A stretch of DNA of 64,000 bases from positions 372,001 to 436,000 of the forward strand of contig PUFA01000313.1 in assembly GCA_003508835.1 (NCBI GenBank). Direction: 5' to 3'. Below the pieces are notes generated by a model. It made no database searches. It was not told where the DNA came from and was given only the letters and a program-made list of their open reading frames with translations. Source of the DNA: Eonycteris spelaea (Eukaryota; Chordata; Mammalia; Chiroptera; Pteropodidae). This document shows positions 21,936 through 35,183 of this stretch, in pieces. Position numbers and translations under genes: made by a program. Within the stretch, counting starts at the first letter, position 1; each line of letters starts with the position of its first letter.

Positions 21936-23267
21936 GTAGCACTTTAATTTAATTTTATTATTAGTTTCAAGTATACAGTACATTGGTTAGACATTTATAT
22001 AGTTTATGAAATGATCCCCCTGATTGCTTTTTCTCTCCTCTGGTTCTCCACCTAACCATTACATTACTGCTGACTGCATTCCCTATGCTGTGCTCCCCAT
22101 TCCTGTGACCATCTATCAACTACTAATTTGTACTTCTTTAACCCTTCACCCCTTTCTCCCAGCCCCCCAACTCCCTATCCTTCTGGCCATCATCAGACTG
22201 TCCTCTATATTTGTGAATCTCTTTTTGATTAGTTTGTTTTTTTTTTTGTTCCTTGGATTCCAAATATATGTGAAATCATATGATATTTATCTTCATCTGA
22301 TTTATTCACTCAGCATAATAACCTCTAGGTCGATCCATGTCATTGCAAATGGTGCAATTTCATTTTTCTGTGGCTGAATATATATATATATGAATGATAA
22401 CTTTTTTATTCAGTTATCTGTTGATGGGCATTTAAGTTGCTTCCATATCTTGGCTATTATAAATTGTGCTGTCATGAACATAGGGGTGCATAGATCTTTG
22501 CAAATTATTGTTTTGGTTTTCTTTGGATAAATACTCAGAAGTTCAATTGCTGCGTCAATAGGAAAATCCAGTTTTAATATTTTGAGAAAACTCCAGACCG
22601 TTTTCCACAGTGGCTGTACCAATTTGTAGTCCCACCAACAGTGTATGAGGGTTCCCTTTTCTCCACATCCTTGTTGATACTTGTTCTGTGGCTATCTCAT
22701 TGAGGTTTTAATAGGAGGCAAGAATATACAATGGGGTAAAGACAGTCTTTTCAATAAATAGTTTTGGGAAAATTGCACAGATACATGCAAAAAGAAAGAA
22801 CCTGGACCACATTCTTACACCGTATACAAGAAGAAATTCAAAATGGATTACAGACTTCAAATACCTGAAACCATAAAACTTCTAGAAGAAAACATAGGCA
22901 GTAATCTCTCTGATATTGCTACTAATAATTTCTTTTCAGACATATCTTTTTGGGCAAGGGAAACAAAAGAAAAATAAACAAATGAGACTACATCAAACTA
23001 AAAAGCTTTTGCATAGTGAAAGAAATTATCAACAAAACAAAAAGACAACCTACTGAATGGGAGAAGTGTTCACTTATGATACATCTGATAAGGGGTTAAT
23101 ATCCAAAAATATATAAAGAGCTCATACAACTCAACAACAGAAAAAACAAACAATCCAATTAAAAAATGGGCAGAAGACCTGAACAGATATTTCTCCAAAG
23201 AGGAAGTACAGATGGCCAATGGAGAAATGAAGAGATACCGAAAGTCACTAATCATCTGTAGAACTTT
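21936..23267 (-). mobile_element. Twin-primed L1, 1.3 kb
   Basis: The left part, 21946 to about 22717, is antisense L1 from the 3' end into the ORF2 C-terminus (acagtggctgtaccaatttg). The right part, about 22718-23257, is sense ORF2 just upstream of that region (gcaggaagacctgaacag-like text near 23170, aatccaattaaaaaatgggc). The switch falls at about 22717, near ttgaggttttaatag. The flanks gtagcacttt (21936-21945) and gtagaacttt (23258-23267) differ at one base and form the target duplication. Frames are broken. Confidence 0.9.
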
Positions 23268-23269
23268 TT

Positions 23270-24820
23270 GACTTGTAATTGTATGGCCTCCAATATTCTG
23301 CCTTGTTTTTATTTATATGGCATACGGCACCTCAACCATTCATTTTAACATTATTTTTTCAACCTTCTTAAAGTATTTTTTTTACATTGAAAATGAACCA
23401 GGCAAAACTACAAAAGCATCACTTACATGAGACAGATGTTAAAAGAAAGAAGAACAATAAATCGAATTGCATATGTTCCACATGCTCGAAATATGTGAGT
23501 CACGCAATGGTGTAGAAGTTGATTAAGTTGATTTAGAGGATGTATGTTATACCAAAGATAACAGTCCTAATGTGATGGTACTTAGACAGTAATGTGAAGG
23601 AAATGGGATTGAAAAAATGAAGTCCCTGAGAACAATCTAACAGGTTTGTCAAGAAGCACTACAGCTTTTCATTTGCATCATTTTCAGCTTCCAACTTCCA
23701 CCATGTTATTGGGAATTGAATCAGGAAGCAGTGCAGCAGGGGACTTTGATTTGCAGTCACAGATTCTTTCCACCCCCTGAAAACAGATTTCTTAAAAGAA
23801 TAGGCAATAAATAGAAGCCTTTTCTCTTCCAGAAAGAGCACACCTGGACTATGCTATTTAATTCAGGAGCATTCCCTGCAAAATATACTTCAGCATCATA
23901 TTCATGAAAGGTATAAATCAGTGCCCACAATATTGTGGTTTGGTAAACATCAGTTCTTAATCTTTTAGTAAAACAGCTCTGAACAAGGATGGGATGTGTG
24001 TCCCTGGGTTAAATAAATGAGATTTACTTTTCTGAAATGCTTTTAAACATGTGTGCTAATGTTTGGCTCATTTAGGTTTATTGTTTTTGAGTCAATGGTA
24101 AAAATAAGTGGCACTATGGAATCCCAGAATTCTTACAACATTTTTCTCTTAAACCAGTGAAAATGGCAGGACTTATTTTTTTTAAGAGACCGTGCATTGA
24201 AAACACCTGTTCTCTAGCTGTGGGGCAAACGAGATATACCAACTTCCTCTCTTCTGTTGTGAGTGATTCACAGTGAGTCTTAAGGAGTTCACACTGTCTT
24301 TGTCATTCATCAGGTCCTATTTTATATGTTAACACTTTTAACCCTCTGTGTTTGTACTCAGCCGGTGATTTTATATGTCAAACCAAAGAGGTTTCGAATT
24401 CATGAGACGTGTTTTTCAAATTCTCATTTATGTTGGAGACCAGATTAAGGCTCAGCTAAGGCAGACTGGGGTGTGACACAGGTTATCATCAAAATCAGAC
24501 ATCATGGTAGCCATCTTACTTAAATGGAGATTGTATTCTGAAAAACAAAAACAAAAAACAGAAATTGATACAGGTAAGAGATATCTAGAAGTCAACATTG
24601 GAAGGACAAAGTTCAAGGAAGAGAGACAGAAGGTAATGCCCAAAGACTTAAGAATGTGGTCCTCTTGTTCAAGTGAGGTGTTTGGCACTCAAGATACTGA
24701 ATACCGACAGAAATTCCTCTACAAGATTCTGAGAGCATTTGAAGATTTTTTTATTCTCAAAACCATTTAGACAGACTTCCTACTCTAACTTGATACAGGA
24801 GTATAAGTGGTCTTCAGATC
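23270..24820. other. Unannotated, mostly unique DNA
   Basis: No transposable element recognised over about 1.5 kb. Overlapping open frames at 24452-24688 (minus) and 24504-24770 (plus, 88 codons) show no domain I recognise. Confidence 0.45.
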
Positions 24821-24824
24821 CCAT

Positions 24825-25710
24825 TTTTTCTTTTTTTTAAGTTTATTGGGGTAACATTGGTTAATACAATTATATAATTTTTAGGTGTACGTTATCATTT
24901 GACATCTGTATATTCTATTGTGCGTTTACCACCCAAAGTTCAGTTTCTTTCAGCTACCATATATTTGATCCCCTTACCCACTTCACCATCCCCCTACCTC
25001 CCTATATTTGACCCTCTTTACCACGTCTACCTCCCCGCTTCTCCTCTACCCCCTACCCTCTGGTACCCTCTAGTCCATTGTCCATGAGTCTCTGTTTCTT
25101 TGTCCTGCTCATTTGTTGCTTTTAGGTTTATATCCCACATATAAGTGATATCATGTGATTTTCAACTTTTTCTGTCTGGCTTCTTTCGCTTAGCATGATT
25201 ATCTCGAGATCCATCCATGTTGTCGCAAATGGCAGTATTTTATCTCTTCTTATGGCTGAGTAATATTCCATTGTATATATGTAGTACAGCTTCTTTAGCC
25301 AATCATCTGTCATAGGACACTTTGATCACTTCCGTGTCCTGGCCACCGTGAATAATGCTTCTATGAACATCAGTGTGCAAATATCTTTTTGGATATGTTT
25401 TTTTTCAAGTCTTTGGGGGTAAATACCCAGTGGAGGGATTGCTGGATCATATGATAGATCAATTCTTAGTTTTTTTGAGGACCCTCCATACTGTTTTCCA
25501 TAGTGGCTGTACCAATTTGCAGTCCCACCAGCAGTGTATGAGGGTTCCTTTTTTAATTTTTAGTCCCACTTCATCAGTTGTCTTTTCGATGTGTTGATGC
25601 TTTTCTTTGCTGTTCAGAAGCTTTTGGATTTGAGGTAATTCCACTTATCCATTTTTATGTTTATTGTCAGGCTTTGGTGTCATATCAAGCAAATCCTTGT
25701 GGAGTGTTTT
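24825..25710 (-). mobile_element. Antisense L1 3' end, bat-like, internally deleted
   Basis: It begins with ttaagtttattggggtaaca and ggttaatacaattatataat, the antisense 3' terminus characteristic of bat L1. It passes through gctgagtaatattccattgt and gtggctgtaccaatttgcag, then skips from gtgtatgagggttcc to agtcccacttcatcagttgt at about 25552, so part of ORF2 is missing. This is one of the less diverged L1 3' ends in the window. Confidence 0.88.
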
Positions 25711-25749
25711 CATATCTGACCAGTTATATAAAATCTCTTTTCTCTTGCT

Positions 25750-27215
25750 CCCATACTATACACCTGTTGGAACATACAAATAATGCCCTTGTCTTCACCT
25801 CTCAACCTCTACTTTCATTATTATTAACATATTGCATTAGTGTGGTACATTTGCTACAATACAGTTGATGAACCCATATTGATACATTATAATTAACTGA
25901 ATTGCATAGTTTACTGTAGAGTTTACTTTTTGTGTTGTACATTCTGTGAGTTTTGACAAATGTAAAATGACATATTATCCATATTTATTACCATCAAAGT
26001 ATCATACAGAATAAATCCACTGTCATAGACCTCTCTTGTACTTCACTTGTTCGTCCCTCCATGCCTCTCCAGTAACCATGGCAACCACTAATGTTCTTAT
26101 TGTTTCTGTGGCGTTGCCTTTTTCAAAATGCCATATAGTTGGAATTATACAGTATGTAGCCTTTTTATATTGCTTCTTTAATATGTATTTTTTCTGTCTT
26201 TTCATGGATTAATAGCTTACTCATATTTATTGCTGAATAATAGTCTATTGTATGGATATAACACAATTTATTTATCTATTTACCTATTACCAAACATCTT
26301 GGTTGCTTCCAATTTTTGGCAAATATGAACAAAGCTGCTATAAACATTATGTGTAGGTTTTTATGTGTGGACGTAAATTTTCAACTCATTTGGATAAGTA
26401 GCGAGGAGCACAATTGTTGTATCATATGGTAAGAGTATATTTAGTTTTCTAAGAAACTACAAAGCTGTCTTCCAAAGTGACTGTACCAATTTGTATTCCA
26501 GCAGCAATGGATGAGAAATCCTGTTGCTCCATGTCCTTGCCAGCATATAGTGTTGTGTATGTTTTAAATTGTGACCATTCTAATAGATGTGTGGCGGTAT
26601 CTCGTTTTCATTTGTAATTTCCTATTGGCATGATGTGGAGTATCTTTTCATATGTTGGTTTTCCATCTGTATATCTTCTTTGGTGAGGTGCCTGTTCAGA
26701 TGTTTTGCCCATTTTTTAGTAAAGTGGTTTGCTTTCTTATTGTTGAGTTTTCAGCATTCTTTTATATTGTGGATACCAGTCTTTTATCAGAAATGTATTT
26801 TTGAAGATATTTTCTTTCAGTCTTCATTTTGTCTCTATTCTTTTAACACTGTTCTCTGTGGAGCAGTTTATTTAGTTATTTTTTTTCATTTTAATGAAGT
26901 CCCACATTAATCATTTCTTCCATGGACCATGCTTTTGATTTGTATCTAAAAACTCATTGGCAAACCCAAGTTCATCTAGATTTTATCCTATGTGTAACCT
27001 TCTGGGAGTTTTATAGTTTTGCCTTTTACACTTAGATCTATAATTAATTCTTGTGACAGGTATAAGTTCTATGTCTAGATTTATTATTTGCATATAGATG
27101 TCCAGTTGTACCAGCACCATTTGTCTAAAAGACTATTCCTCCTCCATTAAATTTCCTTATCTCCTTTATCAAAGATCAGTTGGCTATAGTAGACTTATTT
27201 TTGTATTAAGAAAAA
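25750..27215 (-). mobile_element. Old antisense L1 (L1M-like), 1.5 kb
   Basis: Continuous antisense 3' UTR and ORF2 C-terminal sequence: tgttgtacattctgtgagtt, catatagttggaattataca, gctgaataatagtctattgt, ctgtaccaatttgtattcca, tgtccagttgtaccagcacc, then tttatcaaagatcagttggc. Substitutions are heavy and the frames are destroyed, as expected of an insertion from early eutherian times. Confidence 0.9.
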
Positions 27216-27399
27216 ATTCATTATTCAAACTGAAAACTTGAATAAATTCCCAGCACCATAGAGGTAGTCTTATGTACTGGTGGTTGGCCATTATCTCAGT
27301 GTTCCTTTATATATATCAACTTAAAAAAAAAACCTGATTTGACCTCAAATTCAAGGCGCATTGCAGTATAATCTCGAGCCTAGCTTTCCAATGTAATCC

Positions 27400-27900
27400 T
27401 GTAGTATACCAATGTTTTTACCTCTGCTCTCACCAAATGGGTTATTCCTTGTACTCCAAACATACCCTATACTTCCCCACATATATGATTTAGCTTATAT
27501 CATTCTATTTGATAGAATTCTCTGTTCTTGCCAAATTCTGCTTGAAGTATTCTATCTATTCTTGAATACTAATTCTTTTATGGAATTCTTCCAGGAAACC
27601 TTAACTGATTACCATGATGTGTTTTGCTCCTGCTTTTGAACCCTCTGAGTGATATTTTTACTTTCTCCAATATATATTCATGTCATACATATATAATTTA
27701 CTTAAATGCCATTTCGTGATCTTTTGCATTTAATGTTTCTTGTATGTCTTTTTTTCTTTTTTTACTGCTAAGTAAAATCCATGAGTTATTTATTTCTTCG
27801 TAGCCAGAGATATCTAAACCTCCTGTTTCTATACCTTCTCAGCTGTCTAATTTGTTGAAATTATCATGCTCACTTTTTATTTGTCTTGGCACTTAATCCC
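27400..27900 (+). repeat. Possible L2 fragment
   Basis: Weak similarity to the L2 3' region: tctgttcttgccaaattctg, tggaattcttccaggaaacc, then an aaatgccatttc segment. The order fits L2 but divergence is extreme. Confidence 0.4.
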
Positions 27901-29980
27901 ATTTAATTAAAACTCAAGTTTTTCACTTCTACCTTGTTGTTACTGTGTACATTCCATTAAGTAAGGGAGAACCATGACCATTGCAATAACTAGCCAGTTA
28001 GGAACAAAATGTATGGAGGAAACTCATTTAGGAATTCTACTGGAGACACTACCTAAAACTTTATAGAGTAAAACTAATAAACTTCCCTTTTATAAAGGAC
28101 CCAGATGGTTTTATTTTTGTATTCTCTAATATTTTCTTATATATGATAAGAATAATATCATCTATACCATCTGGTCAATCACAAGCATATTTTAGGTACT
28201 CAAAACATTAATAAATTCTACTCATCAAAATATTTGCTTGTTATAGTAAAACAGTGTTTTAGAATCCTGACTTTGAGTTAAATGATTTGTCACCTTCAAT
28301 ATTGCCTGTATTAACCAAATAACCTTTGTCTGTTTTGTTCACTGTTTTTATTCTAAAATATGCCCAACATTTTAGTAGGCATTAGATAAACATTTGTTGA
28401 ATAAATGAATTAATCTAACCTAAAACTTTAATATTTTCTTGAATATTATTAATGATTTAAAAACTAAATTTGTTCCTGTCTCTTGGATGTTAAACATTTG
28501 AAATTGTTTTCTTGACATTTGATATGTTTGAGCATGCTTCTTCTTTCTTATGTCCAGAAAAGAAAAAAGATATGATCCTTAGAAAAGTACTAGAAAGAAT
28601 GTCAATCCATGACCACAAAGATATATATCAATTTTACAGTCACTCAAAGAGCTGTTTTTCTTCAAATGAACCCACAGAGAATAATTTTTATTTAGGATTC
28701 AGGTGATGTACTTAATCTTAACAATCACACTGGTCCCCAAGTGCAGTTCATCAACATTGGAGTTTTATTTCTGAGTCACAATAAGGAGAAAGAGATAGAT
28801 AGACTTTGGGGACCTTGACATCTATGTATGTGGATTGAGTATGCAGGTCATTTTATTGCCATCCCTTCAAGGGTACTATTACTTGTTCCAGTTATTGAAT
28901 GTTTCTTGGCAACTTGGGATCAGAGTGCCTGCAAGCACCTCAGTATCTCTAAAGGCATACCTCCTATATTGCGTGTGGGAGTTAGTGCCAAATTGGTTTT
29001 AGTGATCTCCAGAAGTAACAGAAATCCCTTGAGACAGAAGTATCTCTGCTGGAAGAATTACACAGAATGACAGAGAGAAAAGGAACATATAACAGAAACT
29101 TTATGACTATCGGTTGTTAATTATTCAATATGTTTTATATTACTGCCAACAAAAAGTAAAGCAACTGAACTTAAATATTATGTTGCTCTAATTTTCACAT
29201 TTTTTGTGGGATCTTTGGAACAGTAGTAGTGTATAGATTATCTTATATAAATTTATATAACACCAAAATAGGGAAATGTAATTCCAGCTATTAAGATAAA
29301 TGATAGTATATTTTTCTGTATAAGTGGGCTTGATCAACTCAAGATTTTACTACCAGGTGGCCATTAAGAGAGTAAAAACAATTTTCGTGGACTTGCATAG
29401 CTCTTCTCTCTGTTTCTCTCCTCTTATTTTCTACACAACCTTTTCTATTTTTTTCTATATGTAAAACTTATACAGGCTGTGACCAAAGACAAAGCCATCT
29501 TATTTTATGATCCCCAAACCACAGTCACTTAGAGACCCAAAATAGAAAGTAATTTCTAGTGAGCTCATCCAAGCTTTAGCCTACGCAGTTCCTTTTTTGC
29601 ACAAAATGACTTGGCTAACATTCCAACCAAGGACCATAAACCAGCAGTGTGCATAGACACTGAGAATAAAGATATATTTAGATAGATTGCACGGATTAAA
29701 GAGGCCTAAACCATCTGTCTTTAACACAGGCGAATGTCATTTTCTTCAGCCAAGGACCTGAGTTTTCCAGCAATATCCCAGCATTTAAAGATTCAGAGAG
29801 GTGCTTTAACAATTAGATGTGCCTATCACTCACAGAAAAGTCGTATACATCTGTTTCTCTGATTATTACAGACTTTTATAAACACAGACAATCTTAGTTA
29901 TGGTTTCAGAAATAATTTGTTATGTACTTTTTTCTTCCATGCTTCCACAGGATCTGTTAATGCTGCTCTTCTAAGCACTG
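27900..29980. other. Mostly unannotated DNA
   Basis: Only a short L2/MIR-type end (agataaacatttgttgaata near 28387) is recognisable. No gene seen. The 80-codon open frame at 28828-29070 has no recognisable domain. Confidence 0.45.
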
Positions 29981-29984
29981 TTGT

Positions 29985-30135
29985 GTAAATCTCTGTTTAC
30001 ATGTCTACCACATCTTCTGGAGGGTGAACTCTTCCAGGGTGTGGGGTGAGCTTTATTTTTCCTGCGTTCCCAGTGTCCAGCACTTAGTAAGTGATCTGCA
30101 CATTCTGGTAAATATGTGTTGAGTGAATTGCATAG
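29985..30135 (+). repeat. L2 3' end fragment
   Basis: Sense L2 terminal region: gagggtgaactcttccaggg, then cctgcgttcccagtgtccag and cacttagtaagtgatctgca, ending near aatatgtgttgagtgaattg. Confidence 0.6.
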
Positions 30136-30235
30136 TCTTAGAACTCTTGGGTGATAAGGAATTGTGTGCTTCATGGGAGAGATGTGAAGAATAACTGAGG
30201 TATTTTGGGAGCCTCTAGTGAGCTAGAATGTGAGT

Positions 30236-30475
30236 CTTAGATACAGGGGTCCCCAGCCCCCAGGCCGTGGACATGTACCAGTCCATGGCCTGTTAAGAAC
30301 AAGGCCACACAGCAGGAGGCGAGTGGCTGGCAAGCAAGTGAAGTTTCAGCTGTATTTGCAGCTGCTCCCAGCGCCAGCATCACCGCCTCAGCTCCATATC
30401 AGATCATCAGGCATTAGATTCCTGTAGGAGCACTGGTCCCTAGTGCCAAGAAGATTGGAGACTGCTGCTTTAATA
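30236..30475 (+). mobile_element. Short hAT element, copy 2, with 8-bp TSD
   Basis: The element is 30244-30467, 224 bp, the same length as copy 1. It starts caggggtccccagcccccag and ends gaagattggagactgctg. The flanks cttagata (30236-30243) and ctttaata (30468-30475) match at six of eight bases. The interior block agatcatcaggcattagatt is shared with copies 1 and 3. It lies in otherwise unique DNA. Confidence 0.92.
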
Positions 30476-30479
30476 GATG

Positions 30480-32140
30480 CCTTATCCTCTAGTAATAAGG
30501 TTTCTAGATAAAATACAGGATACTTAGTTAAATTTGCATATCAAGTAACATTTGTTTTCGTAAAAGCATATCCCAAATATCACATGCAATTATTGCATGT
30601 CTCATTATTTAACGTTTTTCTGAAATTCATATTTAGTTGAGCATCCTGTATTTTCTAAATCTGACAAAGCTATCAGTAAGCATGGGTTACCCATCGAGCA
30701 TGGAACCACAGATAGTGCCCTCTCTCCAATTAGTTGATGTGTTTTATTGTGTAAATAGAGCCCAATCAATTCAGAGACTTGATAGCTATGATCTTTGTTG
30801 CATTGAGTGTGACTGAACTTAAAGTGGTAAGAAGTTAGTGAGAAAGATTTGAATCACCCCTGATCTGATCTAGTACTTCTCTAAAAAGAATTGCACCCTC
30901 TGCTGAAAGAACCACCAATTGGCTAGTGTAGGGAACTCCTAAGATATGTGAACCTTTGGAGGATAGAGTTATAATGCAAGGTTTTCTCAGAAAAAAAAGT
31001 ACTGGAGTCACATGATGTGAGTGCCCTTGAACAAAACAGACTTAATTCATGTAATGCCTAGTCAGTTAATGATTTTGCCATAAAACCCCTTAAAAACATA
31101 CATTATTTTCCAGATGAGGTTTTTATTTTGGGGGTAGGTGGTGAAGTGGGACCATAACAGATTTTCACCAAAAGCACACTAAATAAATACAAGAAATGAT
31201 GTTTTGCCCTTAATTTTTCAAGTAAAGACATCCATTTCCCCAACCCAACAGTTTGCAGTAAGAAAATATGGAACACACTTGAGTCATGTCCCATATTTGG
31301 ATAAACCCAAAATGTTTTACTTGGTTTAGGAACACCATGTGAATGGGATGAAGAAACAGCATTTTTTTAACTGCTCTTCAGTCTGCTGTGCACATTAGCT
31401 GTCTCCATGGAATTAACTATGTTCTCCTGGTCAACCTTTATTTTGCCTGAAGGTGTTTTTCTATGCTAAAACTTTGATTTTAATGCAATTTAAGTGCAAG
31501 AATACTATGAACTCCCAAAAGGTTGGAATCTTGGCAAAGAAAATAGTGCAGAGAAAAGAAAAAAGAATGAGAACAGCTCTAGGCATTAAGTAAAATATGT
31601 ATATAACCAGGACAACTGAAAAAATGGGGAATACAAAACATGTTGACCTTAGCAGTAACTCACTTTACTTGAATGGGTGCCTAAAAGTTGACCGCTTGAC
31701 TTTTCACCACTTCAAGAAGGATCACTGTCTCTCTCCATCTCCACCAACACACACCATCCACTGTCAAGTCTTTTCTTCTTCTCTTGCTGAGTGCAACAAA
31801 ACCTCACTGCATTACACTTATGTATAACGCATTAATCTAAATTAAACTTTGTGTGTGTCATTTATATAAGCTTGATTTTTATTGTTTAACTTATTCTATT
31901 TTTTCCGTCTGTGATAAATCTTCAGGTATTGTTGACTAGCGTGGACTTCATAATTATTTCGTATTAAAATTCATGACCTTTAAAAATTTAGTGGCTTCTC
32001 ACATAGAAGCAAGATTTCTAGGCTAATATTAATGTCATTAAACATGTTCATACACTACCCATTAAAATAGGGAGATAGCAGTGGAGAAGGTGAAAGGTTA
32101 CTGAATTATACATGTATTTTGAATGTAGGGATACCAAGTG
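30480..32140. other. Unannotated, mostly unique DNA
   Basis: No repeat or exon recognised. An open frame at 31597-31827 (76 codons) shows no known motif. Confidence 0.45.
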
Positions 32141-32590
32141 TATTCGTTTTCTAGGGCGATATAATAGAATACCACAAATCAGGAGGCTTAAAACAACAGA
32201 ATTTATGGTCTCATAGTTATGGAGACTAGAAGTTCAAAAGTCAGGTGTCGGTAAGGCCATGCTCCCTCTGAAACCTGCAAAGCATTCTTGCCTCGCGCTG
32301 GCTTCTGATGCTTTATGGCAATCTTTGGCTTTCCTTGGCTTGTAGCTATGTAACTCCAATTTCTGTCTTCATCATCATATGGTGTTCTTGTGTGTCTCTG
32401 TCTTTACATGGTCATCTTTTTATAAGGACATCAGTCATGTTAGATTAGCAACCAATCCTGCTCCAATATGTCCTTATCTTATCTAATAACATCTTCAATG
32501 AATTATTCCAAATAATGTTGTATTCTTAGGTACTGGGGGTTAGGACTTCACATATATTTTTTGGGTTAGACACAATTCCATCCATAATAC
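32141..32590 (-). mobile_element. LTR, MaLR-like, antisense
   Basis: It begins tgtattcgttttctagggcg and includes aggaggcttaaaacaacaga, actagaagttcaaaagtcag and ttcttaggtactgggggtta, ending with agacacaattccatccataa. The order is the reverse complement of a complete LTR of this class (TG...CA ends). No retroviral genes are attached, so it is a solo LTR. Confidence 0.82.
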
Positions 32591-33420
32591 CAGAAATCCC
32601 TGACAAGCTGACACAGAGTAGAAGAAAAGTAGGAAAGTCAAAGATGACTCCAAGTTTCTTAGCTGCAGCAATTAAAAAGGACAATATTGCCAGAAACTGG
32701 GGCGAGGTGAGCAGGTTTGACTGGAAGATCGGCAGTTCACCTTTGTCCATGTGAAGACTTTTATGAGATACTGAAATTGCAATATTGATGAGGATATATA
32801 GATGTAGAATTATGGAGAACTTTCTGGGATGTTTTATATACATACATACATTGTATTTATTTAGGGTTTAAGGAAGAGCAGAGTGCTGGTGAAAATGTTG
32901 GTGAAGAAGAGGTGGTTGTTTTTGATGCAGACGAGAGAATATACAGGCATAGATACAGGAAGGTGGGTAGATTTGATAGTGGGGGTCTTGGAATTTCTCC
33001 TCTACTTTTTTTGGAGGCAAAGTCTTTTATCTGACTTTTTTTTTTTAATTTCTCTTCTAATCACTCCATCGTTATTAGTATAATAGCAAGCAAAGTCATC
33101 TGACAGTAAGGATGGTAAAGGAGTCACTGGGAGTTTTGAGGAGAAAAAAATAGAAATAGTCTTCTCAGAGAGTTGGGAGAGAATGGAGTAGGGAATGTAT
33201 TAGAATTAATTGACAGCATTAAAGAATTACTTGTGATTAATGAACGTGAATTTAAAGTGAGACCAGTCAGCATAGCTCTTTCTTCAATCATATTCTCCTG
33301 CACTTTTGTAAAGAGAGATTGATTTAACTAGTTTTGTAGATTTTTCCACAGGAGGGTGATGATTATTAATGAGAGGGGCAAGCAAGTTAGGGAGTGCATG
33401 AAGGAGTCATTTTTATGATT
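32591..33420 (+). repeat. Ancient multi-kb repeat, copy A
   Basis: Landmarks in order: gtcaaagatgactccaagtt (32638), aggaaggtgggtagatttga (32958), then tgaatttaaagtgagaccag (33247). The last two have counterparts in the same order at 41279 and 41523 in copy B, which also has the caaggatgac block near 38268. I recognise the text as a eutherian-wide ancient repeat but cannot name the family reliably. No reading frame is maintained. Confidence 0.65.
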
Positions 33421-33429
33421 TACCATACG

Positions 33430-34620
33430 ACTGAATGAACAAAGCTGGGAAAAGAGAGAGAAAATAACATCAAAAGAGTCATATAAAAAATACAGTATCA
33501 TCGACATTGATGATCAGTTGGATTGTAACATCAGTAGAATTATCAACTCACAAGAAAAGAGATTCAGAGGAAGCATATCATGATCTCTTTGAAGAATAAA
33601 CAGATGCAGAATAATACCATTCAGAGTTGTCAGGAGTCCCTCTCACCCCTCTGCGTATGTTATGAAAATTAAATTAAGAAAAAAATAAATGTGCATGATC
33701 ATGAGGCCTGATTTAAATCCTAAGCCAAACGAACATAAAGCTGCATGTATATGTTCTACCTTCTAGCACATAGTTTCTTAAAGTATGAATGAAAATGAGA
33801 AAAAAAGATTAAGTTAAATTAAGTGAAAAAAAATTGAACTGTTAAAACTATGGTCAGTATTGTACATATAGTTGCATGTTTATATTAATTTTTATTAAAA
33901 AATTGTACAAGAAAAGACTGCAGGAACTGCATCTACATGTTAACAATGTTAAACCCTGGATGACTTGGTTATACATGGTTCTTATGAGGAAAGGTCGTGA
34001 TTTACTGCCAGGGATTCTGTTAGGTGTATCCTGAACCTCTTCCATACTGGTATCCATGTGAAAATGTGCAGTTATTCTCTCTCTGGGCTCAAAGCCCAGT
34101 TATGTTCACATCTATCAAGTGGAAACTTTTAGAAGGAAATAGTCCCTCAGTCTCCCTCCTCCCACTTCTCTCATTCAGACATATCAGCTAGTGTAAATGC
34201 TCGCCACTGATTTTTCCCTGGAGCCTTAGGCAGATCTCACGTTAGCATTTAAAAATTCATTAATTCGATAATTAAATGTTAATTATAATTGTTAGTTTAT
34301 TCAATATAACATGGGATAATTTGACTTATTTTTTCATTAATTGACCCCATAATTTTGATGTATGTCCTTCAACCAAAGTTCATTGCCAGATAAATGTTTA
34401 ATAGTTATGCCATTCAGAGATATTGATGCTTACAAATATCGTAGCCTTTTATATCAGGAAAATAAAAATGCAGTCTACACATGATGCATATGCTAATGAA
34501 AAATTGAAACACTAGGCCCTATACCTAGGCATCTCCAAGTGCTCCTATTCTTGGGCAACAGAGGGATAATATAATAGATTCACTATAATGAATATATTCT
34601 AAAAAAATCAGTTTATTTAG
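33430..34620. other. Unannotated DNA
   Basis: No recognisable repeat or gene. The 67-codon minus-strand frame at 33854-34057 has no known motif. Confidence 0.4.
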
Positions 34621-34624
34621 AGCC

Positions 34625-34850
34625 CATCCATTTATTCAACAAATATTTATTGAGCCCATACTGTGTGTCAGGCAATGTTGTAGGCTTACAGATATATTAA
34701 TGAACAAAACAGACAAAGCTATCTCACCTCATGGAGTGAACATTCAAGGAGGAGGATGAACAATAAATAAGTAATTACATATAATATGTCTGGAAGGGAA
34801 AGAGCTATGGAAACAAGTGGGGAAAAGGAATATGATGCATTGACATTGAA
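34625..34850 (+). repeat. Ancient repeat fragment
   Basis: Typical opening ttattcaacaaatatttatt followed by gagcccatactgtgtgtcag, atgaacaaaacagacaaagc and a gaacaataaataagtaatta segment. This text is dispersed in all eutherians; relatives occur in this window at about 48775, 59300 and 62100. Confidence 0.65.
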
Positions 34851-35163
34851 ATTCTAAATAAGTTGTTCAAGGAAAAGAATCTACAGAGATCAACTATTGA
34901 GGTTTAACTTACAAATAATTAAATGGATAATTCTTAAGTTTTTGACAGTTATGAGGTTTGAGGACTGTATATGCTCTGCTACAAGTACCTGAAACAAGAT
35001 ATAGAACATTTCCAGGTCTCTGTAAGTTTGTCTTGTCTGGTACCATTAAAGATTTTCCCCCAACACCCATAAGCCACCAGTCTTCTACTTTCTATCACTT
35101 TAGCTTAGATTTTCCTGTTCTTTGACTTCATATTAGTGACATTGTACAGTGTTTATTTGCATG

Positions 35164-35183
35164 GTGTGTGTGTGTGTGTGTGT
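35164..35183. repeat. (TG)n microsatellite
   Basis: Ten TG units, followed by a decayed CA-rich segment ending at about 35212. Confidence 0.93.
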
